Positions 53,186-64,000 are shown, numbered from the stretch's first letter. The stretch is 64,000 nt of DNA from Symbiodinium kawagutii (GCA_009767595.1 VSDK01027962.1:321024-385023), one strand, 5' to 3'. A program made the numbers and translations. Notes: a model not told the origin generated them from the sequence alone.

Positions 53186-53289
53186 CAGCCGTCAGCCTGA
53201 AACCGCTGAGGTTTCTGAGTTGGTATCATGACCACCCCTTCGAGATCGATCAGCGGGGCTTGCATATCTTCCTGGGCTTGCCAGCGCAG
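53186..53289 (+). CDS. exon of the glycosyltransferase-like gene: EIDQRG block
   Basis: Starts after CTTGTCAG with two bases that complete the codon left open at 51140, and ends before GTGCAT. It encodes VSLKPLRFLSWYHDHPFEID then QRGLHIFLGLPAQ. The W-x-x-x-x-P-x-E-x-D-Q pattern is the conserved acceptor-side block of GT77-like enzymes. Confidence 0.55.
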
Positions 53290-53766
53290 GTGCATGGTAG
53301 CTGGTTTGGTATCCGGGTGTGCCTTGGAGCCTGGGAAGGGGACCCTTGGCAAAGCAGAGTTATAATATTCAGCCTGTAGTCCCACGTGTTGACTCGTGCC
53401 CTAGGATTGACAAGTCCTTTTGGCTTGGGCAGCGTGGCTTCTTCTCTAAGGCAAATCATTCACAAAGCCCCGCTGCATGTGACAGCACGCTGTGGCAGCA
53501 CCCTAGCGTTCTTACATGCGCCAGGCGGAGATTCATTGAATATCCTGTTTGTCCCGTCCTGTCACCCATCCTATCACCTTGATCATTATCAGGTTGATTG
53601 ATGATATCAGTTTCAGTTCGACATTTGTTTTGCCCCCTCGCAAAAATGAAGATTGCCTCCAATCCTTCACAATCTTGCTACAATTTTTTCTATCGGCTCA
53701 TGGCAGTCCATAGGCTTGTATCAGTCCTATAGATTTATCTATCGATTTCTGTCCCATGGATTGCAG

Positions 53767-53900
53767 TTCATCCACTCGGCCAGGTGCTGCACATTTCCAA
53801 CCTGCCGGAGGATTTGGTGCCCATCCACGGCTCCGTCTTGGAGGATATGAACGAAGTGGTCATCGGAGACATCGGCTGGGCCGGAGCCTTGCCTTGCCAG
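53767..53900 (+). CDS. exon, unknown protein
   Basis: Between GATTGCAG and GTGTGA, 134 nt. It encodes HPLGQVLHISNLPEDLVPIH then GSVLEDMNEVVIGDIGWAGA. One of the clearest islands by splice sites and composition. It may continue the glycosyltransferase gene, but I recognise no motif. Confidence 0.6.
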
Positions 53901-54730
53901 GTGTGAGCCCCTGCCGGCAACCGGGGTAATATCAGGGGAAATTCAAGATGCCATGAATTGCTAAAGGAATCTTTAGCGGAAATAATCACTTCCCTTTGAG
54001 ACTCCCAAGTTTGAAATGGCCGGGCGACTTTTGCAAAGGGTGAGCAACAATAAGCAAGCATAAGGGTAAAACTGAGATATCGGAATGCAGGACTCCAGTT
54101 CAGCACAGAGCTGTTGGGGCATGTTGGGGCATGTTGGGGTCATTGCCCGATAGTGACAGGGCGTCTACAGGGCTTGTGGCCGTCTCAATTTCTCTGATGT
54201 GTCCAGGAACGACACACGCGCATCCATCCCAACCTGGAAGGACCTACAAACAAACCAAAGCTGATTGAAATTTGCAATTGCATGTTGCAATTTGAGTTGT
54301 CAAATCCACTTTTGGATTTAGGGTGACCTGCCGAGTTCGCATTCAGGTTGCCATCATCTTTACATGCGTCAAACTATATATTCTCCCTTGTCGTGACCAA
54401 CGTGAATGACATTCGACAATGTGATGGCTCCATAATTCCATTGCACAATGCTGCACTTCTCTGACGGCGATGAAAAAAATGCTGGATTTGAAGCTGAACT
54501 TTCAAAGTGTTTCCCTGTTGAGTTGTGGGTCCCACATCTGAAGCAGCTTAGTATGTGTTACTTGTATGATTTTTCGGTGTCGTTCTATTTGTTTATTCGC
54601 CGTTGGTCTTTGATGGTCTTTGTGTACCCGCATCTATGCAAATGTGTGAGGACACACTTCCATTCACCATATTTTTTTTGCAGGAGCAGTGCAAGCCTTC
54701 CCAACACCAGAATCCTCTTGGATAGACCAC

Positions 54731-54731
54731 T

Positions 54732-54770
<39 letters not shown>
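54731..54770. repeat. (GTC)n repeat running into an assembly gap
   Basis: About 13 GTC triplets up to the first N; the array resumes after the gap. Confidence 0.95.
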
Positions 54771-54838
54771 NNNNNNNNNNNNNNNNNNNNNNNNNNNNNN
54801 NNNNNNNNNNNNNNNNNNNNNNNNNNNNNNNNNNNNNN
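54771..54838. other. assembly gap (68 N)
   Basis: Inside a GTC trinucleotide array; true length unknown. Confidence 1.

Positions 54839-54901
<63 letters not shown>
54839..54901. repeat. (GTC)n then (ATC)n
   Basis: The GTC run continues from the gap and changes to ATC at about 54870. Confidence 0.95.
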
Positions 54902-54902
<1 letters not shown>

Positions 54903-56001
54903 CTTGTTTACCTGGACCTGGAACAAGCCAAGGATCCCTGTCACAGATGCTGATTTTTCACTGGTGCCATCGTCCCTTGGAACTCAAAGTGCAGGAGATG
55001 CACTTGGCCTACGATGCTGGGACTGCATGGTTCAGCTCCAGGGCATTCCTCCAACACGGCTATCGTTGGTTATGATTGATCACAAGAGTTAGCACGAGTT
55101 ATCAGCTGAGGGTAGCAGCTTTGTTCATAGAATCCTTCCAAAGCAAAGCTGTGCCTACCCTTAAACGCACATTTTGGACGCGTAAACCAACTGTCAGATG
55201 TTTTTTACCACCACCAGCAGCCAAATATGCAGGATGCTCTGTGGTGCTTGTTGCGGGTGGCGTTTTAACATCTGGTGTGGGGTCCATGATGGTGCGCACC
55301 ATCAGATGCATTTTTCATGGGTCAGCCGGTCAATTTTGTTTTGTTCATGCATTTTGCTCGATCTCCAGATCCTTGCTGTCGGTCACCACTTGGAATGTCA
55401 TCGTTTCAGCAGTGGGAAAATGCGAAAGAGACTCCTCGCTGCTGGTGTTTTGAGGGAAGTTGCAAGCTAGAACTGTACTTTAGTTGCAGGTCGCATTAAA
55501 TAGTTCAACTTCGGGAACAGACGTGCTTGTACGCATGCTTGTTGAACACAGCTTGTTCGACAAACTTCTGAAGGAATCTCTGTATCTAGGTGCCGGAGAG
55601 ATTAACAGGGCACCTGAACCTCAACCCTAGAACTACCTGCACTACCCCAACTTCTTCAAACTTTTTCTCTTAGGGTCGACCGCAGAAAGACGAGGTTTTC
55701 TTGTGCAGTGTGGGCGCGACTACACTGCCCAAACCATGGCGTCTTGTAATTGGAGAACGCCAAATCATTCCAATTCATCACTCAATTCCCGTGATTTAGT
55801 GAGCAATCCAGCTTTAAAGTTCGAAGCATTTACACCCATCAACAGCAACATATACATCCATGGTATAACAAGTTCTATCAACAATTATATAATATGATTA
55901 CCTACTGGGTGGCGATGGAGAGAGATTACCTACTGGTCCCCAGCATGTTCAAATGCACATCGCGTAAAACAGCCATCCATGAAGCACTTCTCCACCACCA
56001 G
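54902..56001. other. non-coding stretch with one ambiguous open segment
   Basis: At 54945-55080 two plus-strand frames are open and protein-like (for instance HWCHRPLELKVQEMHLAYDA), but I cannot choose between them and do not call an exon. Confidence 0.35.
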
Positions 56002-56198
56002 GGTCCAGGATACGCCACAGCCGCCACAGGATACCGCTGAAGAATTGGAGCCCTACGACTTACCCGTCTCCGTGGCCATGTCTGTGGCCGCGGGCGCTGT
56101 ACCAGGGACGCCCTGGGCCCAGGTGGTGGCAGCGAAGTTCATGTTCGACAGCTACAAGCTGGAAGAAGCGCCAGCACGTCGCTGGGCCGTCGTGACTG
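56002..56198 (+). CDS. exon, unknown protein
   Basis: After CCACCACCAG it encodes VQDTPQPPQDTAEELEPYDL, PVSVAMSVAAGAVPGTPWAQ and VVAAKFMFDSYKLEEAPARR. Very GC-rich third positions. Donor at GTGGCT or GTGGGC. No domain recognised. Confidence 0.55.
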
Positions 56199-56953
56199 GT
56201 GGCTACGGTGGGCTGTGGCTCCAGTGGGGCCCCCAAATGTTAGAAGTTTTATAGGAGCTGGAGGTGGCAATCACAGATTTGTTTGGCAGATGATATGTTA
56301 TAGAAAACATTCCGGCAGCCAGCATTTCATGGTGGAGTTTGTTGCCTACGGACGTCTACGTATCATGTGCTTGGAAGTGCACGCTGAAAAGCTAGCCAGT
56401 CAGTGGGCGTGCATGGCTGACTGATGTCCAATTTCTTGTCAACCTACGTGCGGTTGGTTCCAAACATCGGGCAACGGTGGGTTGTGTCTGGTACAGGGGC
56501 TCAACCATCCAAGCAGGGAGGGACTTGGTATGATTTGGTGCCCCTTGAGTTGCAACACGGGGAGTCAAAGCCATGGAGGTGTGCTTGGAAACGCCCTTTG
56601 GTTGTGTGTGTGACGGGGGATTGTGTTCCGTGGAGGCTATCAGGATGCCCTTTTGAGAGCCCCTTCTGAGCTACATGACTAAGTTTAATGTCAGGCGCTT
56701 GCCACAGGGATTTTTGCCAAACTGCCCGTTGGTGTAACTTCCGCCATGTTCATGGATCCCTTGCTGGGGTGATGAAATATTTGCCTATATACTGACGTAT
56801 GGCCAGAGTAATGGCTTGTCACAACCACCCCCCATATAATCCCAAATATACATGATATACAACCAACACTGGCCAACAATCACCTGATGATTTTCCACTG
56901 AGGTAAAGTCTGTTGGTAATCAGCTTCATCACTTCATCAAGTTTATGAATGAG

Positions 56954-57084
56954 TCGTCCTCTACAAGTTCCTGAGTCTGGGTGCCTCTGATGATCCTGTG
57001 GCGAAGCTCACTGAAGCGGACGATCTCGCTGCTGACCTCTACATGCACCACATGAACACCACGATGACGGTCGGTTCGGGCCAA
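56954..57084 (+). CDS. exon, acidic helical, unknown protein
   Basis: Starts after GAATGAG (the frame has a TGA just upstream) and ends before GTATCA. It encodes VLYKFLSLGASDDPVAKLTE then ADDLAADLYMHHMNTTMTVG. 131 nt. Confidence 0.45.
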
Positions 57085-59281
57085 GTATCAGCCGTGCGCG
57101 ATGGGAAAGCTGAGCGAACGAAGGAAAAAGATCACAGTGCGCAATTGCGCAGTGCTCACAGGGACTGGGCCTGGGATCAAGGTCCACTTCCAGCGATGTT
57201 GAGTCGCATGAAACGACGATTGAGGGCTTACATAGGCTTAGATGTTGCCACAGCTCATCAGGGATGGGCAGATGATGACTCATGAGGAGCTCATTTTGCA
57301 TGAAGACCATCATGATTGACAGATACATAGCATTCGTATCCATTCGTGATCAATGAGCGACCGACCATTCCTACATGTGGATGGAAGGAAAAAACGGATA
57401 TAATGGAAGGATCTACCAGAATCTACCATCTACCCTTCAATTTTGGTTGTCAGAAGTTGTGATGACTTTTCTCGCTGGAATGAACTCATTCAATTTTTTT
57501 TTGGCTTCTATCATTACGGTCAGGTTCTTGTATCCACCTGCACTGGCATGTACCATATTTGGGCATCTTTTGAAAAGTTCACGCTTAACATTCAAGGGTC
57601 AGTCAGCATTGATCCATTGCCACACCAGCAACCCGAGATTCTCCTAAAACCGACCCAGCATCCAGCATCATTTCAGGCAAGAATCCCCAAGTATCTGACA
57701 TTAATTGGCCGAAGATGGATTCCAGATCACAAACCACCAAACATTGTTCACCATTTTTTCCACCTTATAAGGATTTTAGGGGAGAACCCATGGTAATCCA
57801 GCATCATTCCAGCATCCAACACCATGCCCAACACCATGATAGCCTAGCATCCTCGCCATGGGCTCGCCACTTCCCACGCTGGCACCCTGGTTCCAGGTGT
57901 CCGGCGGCGCACCACGGGCCTCTTCTCCAGTGCCCGTGGCCATCGGTGCAGTGACCAGAGTTCCTGGGCGCTGGGGAACAGAGATGGGGCACTGAGTTGG
58001 TTTCCACCAACAAACCATGGCTAATAATAGGGGATGGTAAGGTTGAGGTCATAGTTGGTGTTTGAGCTGGAGATGATACTTAGTAACATAATAGGCAACA
58101 ACAATGGTGTTTATAAGGTTTTTTTTTAGGGGTTGTAACGCTTGATAATGCTTAATGATAGGTGGTAATAGGCAACATTTGTTATTTTCCCCGGTGTTTT
58201 AGACAATTCACCGGTTCGTTGGCATTTTTTCACTGAGACCCGTGAGATATGCATAGACACTACATAGATGCACGACATAGACACATAGACACAGACACAG
58301 GACATAGACACACATCATATCGATCGTCGCAGAATGATTTTTCAGAATGAACGATTTGCACTCGTTCCATCGTGTTCCTAGATTGAAAAGGATGCGATAT
58401 ACACATGCGCAATGAGAAGCGAACACATAGCATTTCATAGCATAAAGATTCATCAAATGTGTGTGTGTGTGTGTGTTTGCATGTATGGCTTTGGGCTCGT
58501 GATTTGGTGCGAGGTCGGAACGGAAAGTTTGTGAGTGTGCCTTTTTTCCTTCTTATTGTCCCTAGAGACTTGCATTGTTTGTGATTCATCACACTTTGTT
58601 GAATCTGTACCTAGCGTAGTTGGTGTGAGATGGAATCATGTTGCTACTTATGGCTGAGCCGTAGGTTTGTTTGGGTTCGACTGTTTGGCACAGCTTTCAC
58701 TTGGGTGGTTGGCATTTTCGTATGGCCTCTTAAAAAGATCTAATAAAAACACAAAGAAGAGAAAGACGACTGGGCTTGGGCTGCTTATGTGGGCCCTTCA
58801 TATCTTATCCAATGGTTCGTTTATAGACACCTGCACTGCAAGCTATTGTCCATGGTCATGATGTACACAACCTTGCCTGGGTCGGTGGGATTCATGTGTG
58901 TGAGCATGGGGCCGGTCCCACTTCGAAATTGATAGGGTGCTTGATGTTCGCTGACATTTGGGAGTTGTCACGAAGCCATTCTGACACACAAATAATTCAG
59001 TTGGGAATGAAGCGACGGTAGTGACCAACATGCTACGTAGGCGAGGTGAAACCATCGCCCCACACATGCATCACATTGTTCACATCCAATTTTCTCAATA
59101 TTATGCTTACCCCGATGGTTTCTGGTCATGTTCGGATGTGATAATTGCTTTTTTATCCCATGAAAATTGTCTTTTTCTGCCATAAAGCACATGAAACAAC
59201 TCACAATTTTCAATGATTCATTGATTTTTTCTCCTACAAATCCCCTGAAACTCAGACCTCAGTCAACTTCATTGTCCTGAG
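57085..59281. other. non-coding stretch with one weak GC-rich island
   Basis: A GC-rich segment at 57858-57995 can be read MGSPLPTLAPWFQVSGGAPR to a TGA, without a clear acceptor. A (GT)n run lies at 58457-58476. Nothing else is supported. Confidence 0.4.
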
Positions 59282-59374
59282 GTGGCGTCACCTCCGCCTC
59301 CTGCGGTGGGTTTAGCCTTCATCCCTCCCATGCTGGGCAGTCGTCGAGCACACAGCCCCAGAGCGGTGTATCAG
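59282..59374 (+). CDS. exon, Pro/Ala-rich, unknown protein
   Basis: 31 codons between TTGTCCTGAG and GTGTCC, phase 0. It encodes VASPPPPAVGLAFIPPMLGS then RRAHSPRAVYQ. Low-complexity linker-like sequence. Confidence 0.5.
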
Positions 59375-60318
59375 GTGTCCAGGTCGCCATCTCCAGCGCC
59401 TTGGCTGAGATGGTTCCATGACCCACAGTCGTCAGCATGGACTATTCCTTCAGAAATTATTCCAGTGTGTAGGTCAGTCTCAGAAATAATTTGATCAGAA
59501 TAATTTCCTTGGGAATAATTTTTTTCCATCGAGGCAAAGTGTCAGGTAGGGTGTACACTAGAATAATTTTCTACAAGCTTCGCATGGAAGGTAGGAACGA
59601 CACCGGAATAATTTTGTATGTACAATGAGAAGTGAGGACAAACTTGAAGATGTTGAGAGGCCTTTGGGCTTTGATGTTCCCAACTTCAAAACTCGAGCAG
59701 AGTATGGCAGAGTGCTGTTTGACCAAGAGCAAGTTTGACCCAAAAAAGATTCAAAAAAGTAGCATTGATTTTGTGATTGAGTCATATCAAATTTCAATTT
59801 AAAAACTGCTAATTATTCTGAGGTGGTTGACCTTGGAATATTTTGTGTCAGGATGTAGGTGAACCAACATTGGAATAATATAAAAAATATTCCAGTGTGA
59901 CACCCACCTGTCCACACCAGATGGCATCATCCATTCGTCAGCTGTGATGGGTAGATGAAGCAATGAAGAGGTACAGTCAGGCGGCAAACATTGATGAATC
60001 AACGATCATAAGCCATCATTTAGTCATTGAGCGGATGGTTTATGATGATTTTCGATCGATTCAATCTAGAATGGATGGATTTTCCCATTGCTAAGCTGAA
60101 CATCGTTGTGCCAGCAGGTGAGTTGATGCTCAGCAGCGGGCACAATTGGGTGCTCTTCCCACCACGGTTCTCCCTGGATCATCATCAGAAGTTACCAAGG
60201 TCACCAAGGGCATTGGCACTGACAATTCACAACTGTCATGCCAACGCCAACGCTTGGTTTTGGGATAGCCGCAGATGATGGGTGGTTGGGAAACTGGAAA
60301 GCCGGGTTCCGACTTCAG

Positions 60319-60387
60319 AAGCCGGCTGCAAAGGGGGCACTCGTTCCAAGGGGCAGAAAAAAGAAGCAAACAGACTCCAAAAGCAGG
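60319..60387 (+). CDS. short basic exon
   Basis: 23 codons between CGACTTCAG and GTATGG. It encodes KPAAKGALVPRGRKKKQTDS then KSR, with a possible nuclear-localisation-like RGRKKK. The frame is open upstream too, so the exon may start earlier. Confidence 0.45.
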
Positions 60388-60784
60388 GTATGGTTACGTT
60401 GGTTGTCCTTCATGGTAGTGGTATGTGGCAATGTTTGTGTATACAAACTTGCGCTGATTGAATAATGTTACAGTACCCGGTCATTCGCCGTAAGTGTATG
60501 TAATGTATTCCAGTCATGCACCCATCCCATTTGTTCATGTTTTTTTTGGGCGTCATCATATGGATATTCTGTATAATTGCTTTTGCAAATGAGCATACGC
60601 AATATTTCTTGAACATGCACATTTCAGATGTGCATATGCATCTCATATGCATATCAAAAATGCATTCACACAGAGGCAGGATGCATATTTGCGCAACATA
60701 CATGAGCTGCTTATGATAAGCACATGTATGCACTTTGTACATATGCAAGCTTTCATGTTTGCATCTGAATTTCTCCAAACATGA

Positions 60785-60895
60785 TTCCCTATAGCTGGAT
60801 ACCAGGCTAACCCCTACAGCTGGCTTCCCCAAAAAAACGGCTAGCCCCTATAGCTGGATAACCCCTGTAGCTGGATACCAGGACTTGTTAGCTGG
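60785..60895. repeat. imperfect direct repeats of CCCTATAGCTGGATACCAGG
   Basis: The unit, or parts of it, appears four times in about 110 bp, with CTGTAGCTGG and CTACAGCTGG variants. Confidence 0.7.
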
Positions 60896-60978
60896 TTACT
60901 TGTATACTTTCCCTATGATTAATGGCGTTATTAATGGCATAAATGGCTATGGACCATGGCCTTGTTAGCACATACCAG

Positions 60979-61194
60979 GCCCCACCATGGCTGACCGGTG
61001 CCACCAGGTGCCCATCGACCCCGAAAGCCTGGGTCGGGCCACGCTGACGGCCCCCGTGGGGTTCAGCTGGACCCCGGTGGCCATGTCGCCTCGGGCGGCG
61101 CCGGTGCCGTGGTGGCGAAGGGTGGGTGGGCTGTGGTTGGCTGGCGATGCAGGGCCCGTTGAGGCCGTTGAGGAGCTACCAGGCGTGGAACCAA
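60979..61194 (+). CDS. exon, Pro/Ala-rich, unknown protein
   Basis: After CATACCAG it encodes MADRCHQVPIDPESLGRATL, APVGFSWTPVAMSPRAAPVP and GPVEAVEELPGVEPN in one frame. It could end at GTGGGT (61122), or run on to a GC donor at 61197, where a family 2 foldback element starts. Confidence 0.5.
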
Positions 61195-61306
61195 ATGGCT
61201 ATGGGTCAATATTAGCCAATAATGGCTATAGTAACCAACAATGATGGGGAAACCCCCCTGGTTGATAGTAGGGGGGGTACGGGGTGAACTGACCCACAGC
61301 CACATG
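61194..61306. mobile_element. foldback element, family 2
   Basis: The left end AATGGCTATGGGTCAATATT pairs with the right end AACTGACCCACAGCCACATG. The interior contains CCAACAATGATGGGG. Confidence 0.65.
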
Positions 61307-61349
61307 GTAGTGAGTAGTGACTGTTGTTATTTTTGGATTTGGTTGGTAG

Positions 61350-61530
61350 GCGCCGCTTGTTTTCCGGAGGGCCCTTCGACGGACTTTCAGATGCGAAACT
61401 TGTGGTTGTAGAAGGGCAATGTGGTGCTATGTGCTGTCATTTCTTGTGGGAGGCAAATCCTCAGGGACGCCCTCGGGTGGTGGTATTTGTTGTTGCTGGA
61501 AATGGCTCCGCTGTCAAGATTGTCACGTGA
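61350..61530 (+). CDS. terminal exon with stop, unknown protein
   Basis: After GGTTGGTAG the frame runs 60 codons to TGA at 61528-61530. It includes RRLFSGGPFDGLSDAKLVVV, EGQCGAMCCHFLWEANPQGR and PRVVVFVVAGNGSAVKIVT. Alternating strands suggest the end of an alpha/beta domain. It closes a plus-strand gene. Confidence 0.55.
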
Positions 61531-62142
61531 TGTGTAGAAGCTACATCATATGGCATCATGATGGAAGCAAGGAACCTCAACGACTCATAGGGAGAAATGG
61601 CACAGCGTTTACAAACATGCTCCACCGGAATTCTTTCTGAGGGGGCATGTTGTGCTGATTTTGGCCAGGTGACTGCACATGCGGCACAACTAATCGCCAC
61701 ATCAGTATCTTTGATGTTTGGTTTCACCAGTCTTGGGTGGGATCATTAGCACCCGTAGTTTGGGTGGCCATCAGGGGTGCCAGTTGTGACTTTACATGAC
61801 TTTACCATCCAAGGGCCTCCAAGCTCTACTTGCATCAATTACCAGGTGGTACTCATGCACTTCACACTGGGTGCCAATGCATGCATTTGGGTTCCTCCAT
61901 CAACGGCATTGAACCCAGCAATTTCTGGAAAGATGTTGCAAGCTTGCAACCTGGTGGTTGGTTGATCTTGATTGCAACTGGTGAATGACCACGTGCTGTT
62001 TTACTTGGAGCCGGGTTTTGGCTGCAACTGATTGATCTTGATCACAAACTGGTTGGAATGAACGCTTGCTGTTCAGTTAGGAGCTTGATAGAGCCTGCCC
62101 CATGGATCTTTGTTTTCAATGCTGAGGCCTCGGTACGTGCAG

Positions 62143-62221
62143 CTTCCCCGACTCGCGTGACGCAGACGGGCTTTGTGACAGTCTCAGCGCGGGAGAGGGG
62201 TTCATGGTGCGCTGCTACTAG
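62143..62221 (+). CDS. possible terminal exon with stop
   Basis: After GTACGTGCAG it encodes FPDSRDADGLCDSLSAGEGF then MVRCY and TAG. Short; another frame is also open. Confidence 0.4.
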
Positions 62222-62700
62222 TCTTGCGTCATCGCCATCAACCAATTCCATCAACCAATTCTTGGGTCATCAGCTAACCAACCAACATCTATTGTTTCTA
62301 ACCACCACCTGCTACACTAAGCAACCATCTATCAACCATGGTCGGACATAAGCCTTTATCACTTGCCAATATGACTCCATTACTTGCAAGACGTACTTGC
62401 TTTTGAAACCAGCTTCAGCTGGTGGATTTTGCAAATTCACCCACTGGAACTCCTTTCACGTACTGCTGAAGTCGATCAAACCATTGTTCAGTTCGGTTCG
62501 GTTAACATCATACTCTTCACCATTACTATAACCATTGTTCAACCATTGTTAATTAACCATACCAACTATCTTTCGTGTAACTACTATGAAACCATTCTGA
62601 AACAATATAGCCATTGTTAATTGAACTCTAGTATTTTCATGTATTTTATATATTAACATTTTAAAATATTATATAAACAAATTATTAACCATTCATAAAC

Positions 62701-62710
62701 TACTAACCAA
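62701..62710 (+). repeat. left 10-bp duplication of a MITE-like element
   Basis: TACTAACCAA, repeated at 62852-62861. The area is rich in similar words, so chance is not excluded. Confidence 0.55.
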
Positions 62711-62851
62711 TTAATGGCTACCCAGGATTAATAAACCCTAGGTTTATTAACTGGGGGGGTTCCCATGGCTTAATGGAAAACCAGTCGGCTTTTAGGGGAT
62801 ACCCCCGGCTCGTTAATCAACCAGGGGTTTAGCTTCATCCTGGGTAGCCAT
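62711..62851. mobile_element. MITE-like element with 16-bp perfect terminal inverted repeats
   Basis: AATGGCTACCCAGGAT at 62713-62728 is the reverse complement of 62837-62852. The interior has a second weaker pairing (AACTGGGGGGGTTCCC with GGATACCCCCGG). No coding capacity, about 140 bp. Confidence 0.75.
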
Positions 62852-62861
62852 TACTAACCAA
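62852..62861 (+). repeat. right 10-bp duplication of the MITE-like element
   Basis: TACTAACCAA, matching 62701-62710; its first base overlaps the end of the inverted repeat. Confidence 0.55.
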
Positions 62862-62973
62862 GTACTAACCCATTCACCAACCATTCACCAACCATTCACT
62901 AACCATTCACTAACCATTTTGAACATTACTTCCAAGTGGTTATTTTTCGTCCTCTGCCAACCTTACCGAGGCC

Positions 62974-63110
62974 TGGAGGCCGGAGGCCACGCAGTTTCCA
63001 CGGGCGTCCCTTGGACCGCTTGGAACGCGGCAGGGGCAGGGGCCAGTGGCAAAGGCTTCGCTGGGGAACAGCCAGGGCATGCCCGGGGGGGTTGGACCCG
63101 CGGCCATGGC
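62974..63110 (+). CDS. possible exon, Gly/Pro/Ala-rich, unknown protein
   Basis: After TTACCGAG it encodes AWRPEATQFPRASLGPLGTR then GQGPVAKASLGNSQGMPGGV. A family 2 foldback element starts where the open, GC-rich part ends (GCC ATG G|CTGTGGG). Confidence 0.4.
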
Positions 63111-63315
63111 TGTGGGTCAATATTATAAGCCATTACTAATAAGGAAAACATCAATTTAATGGATGATAACCAACAATAATAGGGAAAACAATGGTTATAA
63201 TGGATGATAACCAACATCATCATAGAACCATGAATATTAACCAACAACTTTATAGGTGAAACAATGGTTAATGATGGGAAGCAGGGGGACTAAGGGTTTT
63301 GACCCATAGCCATAT
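63104..63315. mobile_element. foldback element, family 2, longest copy
   Basis: The left end CCATGGCTGTGGGTCAATAT pairs with the right end TTTTGACCCATAGCCATATC. The interior contains two tandem AT-rich units (AATGGATGATAACCAACA at about 63160 and 63208). Confidence 0.7.
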
Positions 63316-64000
63316 CATCTTATGGGTTTTGCGTGGATGGATGTTTTGTTGTTTTTTCGATTTGTCTTGGGGCTTTGTTTTTGATGCAGATTTTGTTGTG
63401 CACGGGCGAATGTGTGCATACAACATGCGTGCGCACTGTAGGTTGCAAGGGATTGATAGGTGTTTTGTGCTATGTAGACCGTGTGTCATGAGATTTTAGG
63501 ATGTTTTAGGTGTTTGTTTTCTTGTCGGTGTGGCGGTCTGCTTTGGGCCGGTGGGTTAAGTGGATGTAAGCGGGCTATGACCACTCAACATCTAACTGAC
63601 TTCTTGAAAACAGTTTACTTGTAGATGATCAGGAGCTAATGTTGATGCTTCCCACTTCCCTCTGAGATCCCCTGGCGGCCCCCCAAAAACCTTCCGATTG
63701 GACCATAGAACGCCTCTGAGAAGTGCCATGACCGACCAAGTTCTTCAAAGCTGTTCAGGATGCTGACAGGTCACTTGAGTACGACACAATGATCGATTGA
63801 GTGTGTTGAACCCATCAGCATGTGATCATCTATATAATTTGGCTTTGAATGATGTGGCAGTGCCGTCTAGCAGCTAGCAACCTCCAGATTTGGGTCTAAC
63901 CTCACAGTCGCTGCGGCATTATTGAGGTGCAGCGCATCAAACAAGGCCATTTCTGAGTAGAAACCAGCACAAAAAACGCCTAACCTGGTGACCCAACCAT
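63316..64000. other. non-coding stretch at the right edge
   Basis: No supported exon. Possible continuation of intronic or intergenic sequence. Confidence 0.4.

Larger units (their letters stand above)
47214..53289 (+). other. inferred span of a GT77-like glycosyltransferase gene (partial)
   Basis: Exons 47214-47349, 47666-47821, 50664-50762, 51014-51140 and 53186-53289 are phase-compatible (1-0, 0-0, 0-0, 0-1, 1-0). The later ones carry landmarks of nucleotide-diphospho-sugar transferases: a D-T-F-L-L-R-D-P motif, N-I-G-I-F-Y-I-K and E-I-D-Q-R-G. Such enzymes transfer sugars in the secretory pathway. An exon holding the strand before the DxD motif seems to be missing between 50762 and 51014. 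An island at 49753 may or may not belong. Confidence 0.5.

Noticed and set aside
57443..57796. A 117-residue plus-strand frame
   Set aside because: AT-rich, no codon bias, no splice signals, no motif; likely a chance opening in an intron.

Overview
This window looks like nuclear DNA of a dinoflagellate, probably a Symbiodiniaceae relative. The reasons are very sparse coding sequence in long non-coding stretches, many simple repeats (two of them ending in assembly gaps), short exon-like islands scattered on one strand, and a very large non-LTR retrotransposon that carries a DNA cytosine methyltransferase, a combination I know only from dinoflagellates. There is nothing bacterial here: no operons, ribosome binding sites or packed genes.

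The centre (21605-31592) is one complete LINE-type retrotransposon, about 9.96 kb between 15-bp perfect target-site duplications. ORF1 (21709-26247) has an N-terminal C5 cytosine methyltransferase with every core motif, a ubiquitin-like stretch ending in GG, a Lys/Gly-rich basic block and a C-terminal coiled coil. ORF2 (26278-31446) has an APE-type endonuclease, reverse transcriptase, a CCHC knuckle, RNase H and a dinoflagellate-type tail. Both ORFs are intact. They lie in the same frame, separated by one stop codon in the strong readthrough context UGA-CUA-G. An NPGP (2A-like) motif follows near the start of ORF2. The 3' end is a (GCAAAA)3 tail directly joined to the second duplication. A second, truncated LINE remnant of another lineage lies at 45414-46496.

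The flanks hold plus-strand exon-like islands of about 25-290 bp, recognised by an AG before them, GT (sometimes GC) after them, an open frame, raised GC and protein-like composition. At 2544-10522 they form much of a divergent protein kinase (MQD catalytic loop, DPG instead of DFG, PPE, a subdomain IX segment, subdomains X and XI, stop at 10522). A second series runs from 11255 to a terminal exon ending at 37752; the LINE sits among its introns in the same orientation. A third series starts near 38500. Around 47214-53289 five exons with matching phases resemble a nucleotide-diphospho-sugar glycosyltransferase (GT77-like). More islands continue to about 63110, with stop-containing exons at 61530 and 62221. 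Gene boundaries between the series are inference.

Small foldback (MITE/introner-like) elements are interspersed. One family has termini like GTTTCTCAAAATAGGGG, and in at least two predicted introns its first GT is the splice donor. A second family has termini like ATATGGCTATGGGTCAA, and a third element with 16-bp inverted repeats has a 10-bp duplication. Other repeats are a 46-bp G-run minisatellite at the left edge and many di-, tri- and tetranucleotide arrays.
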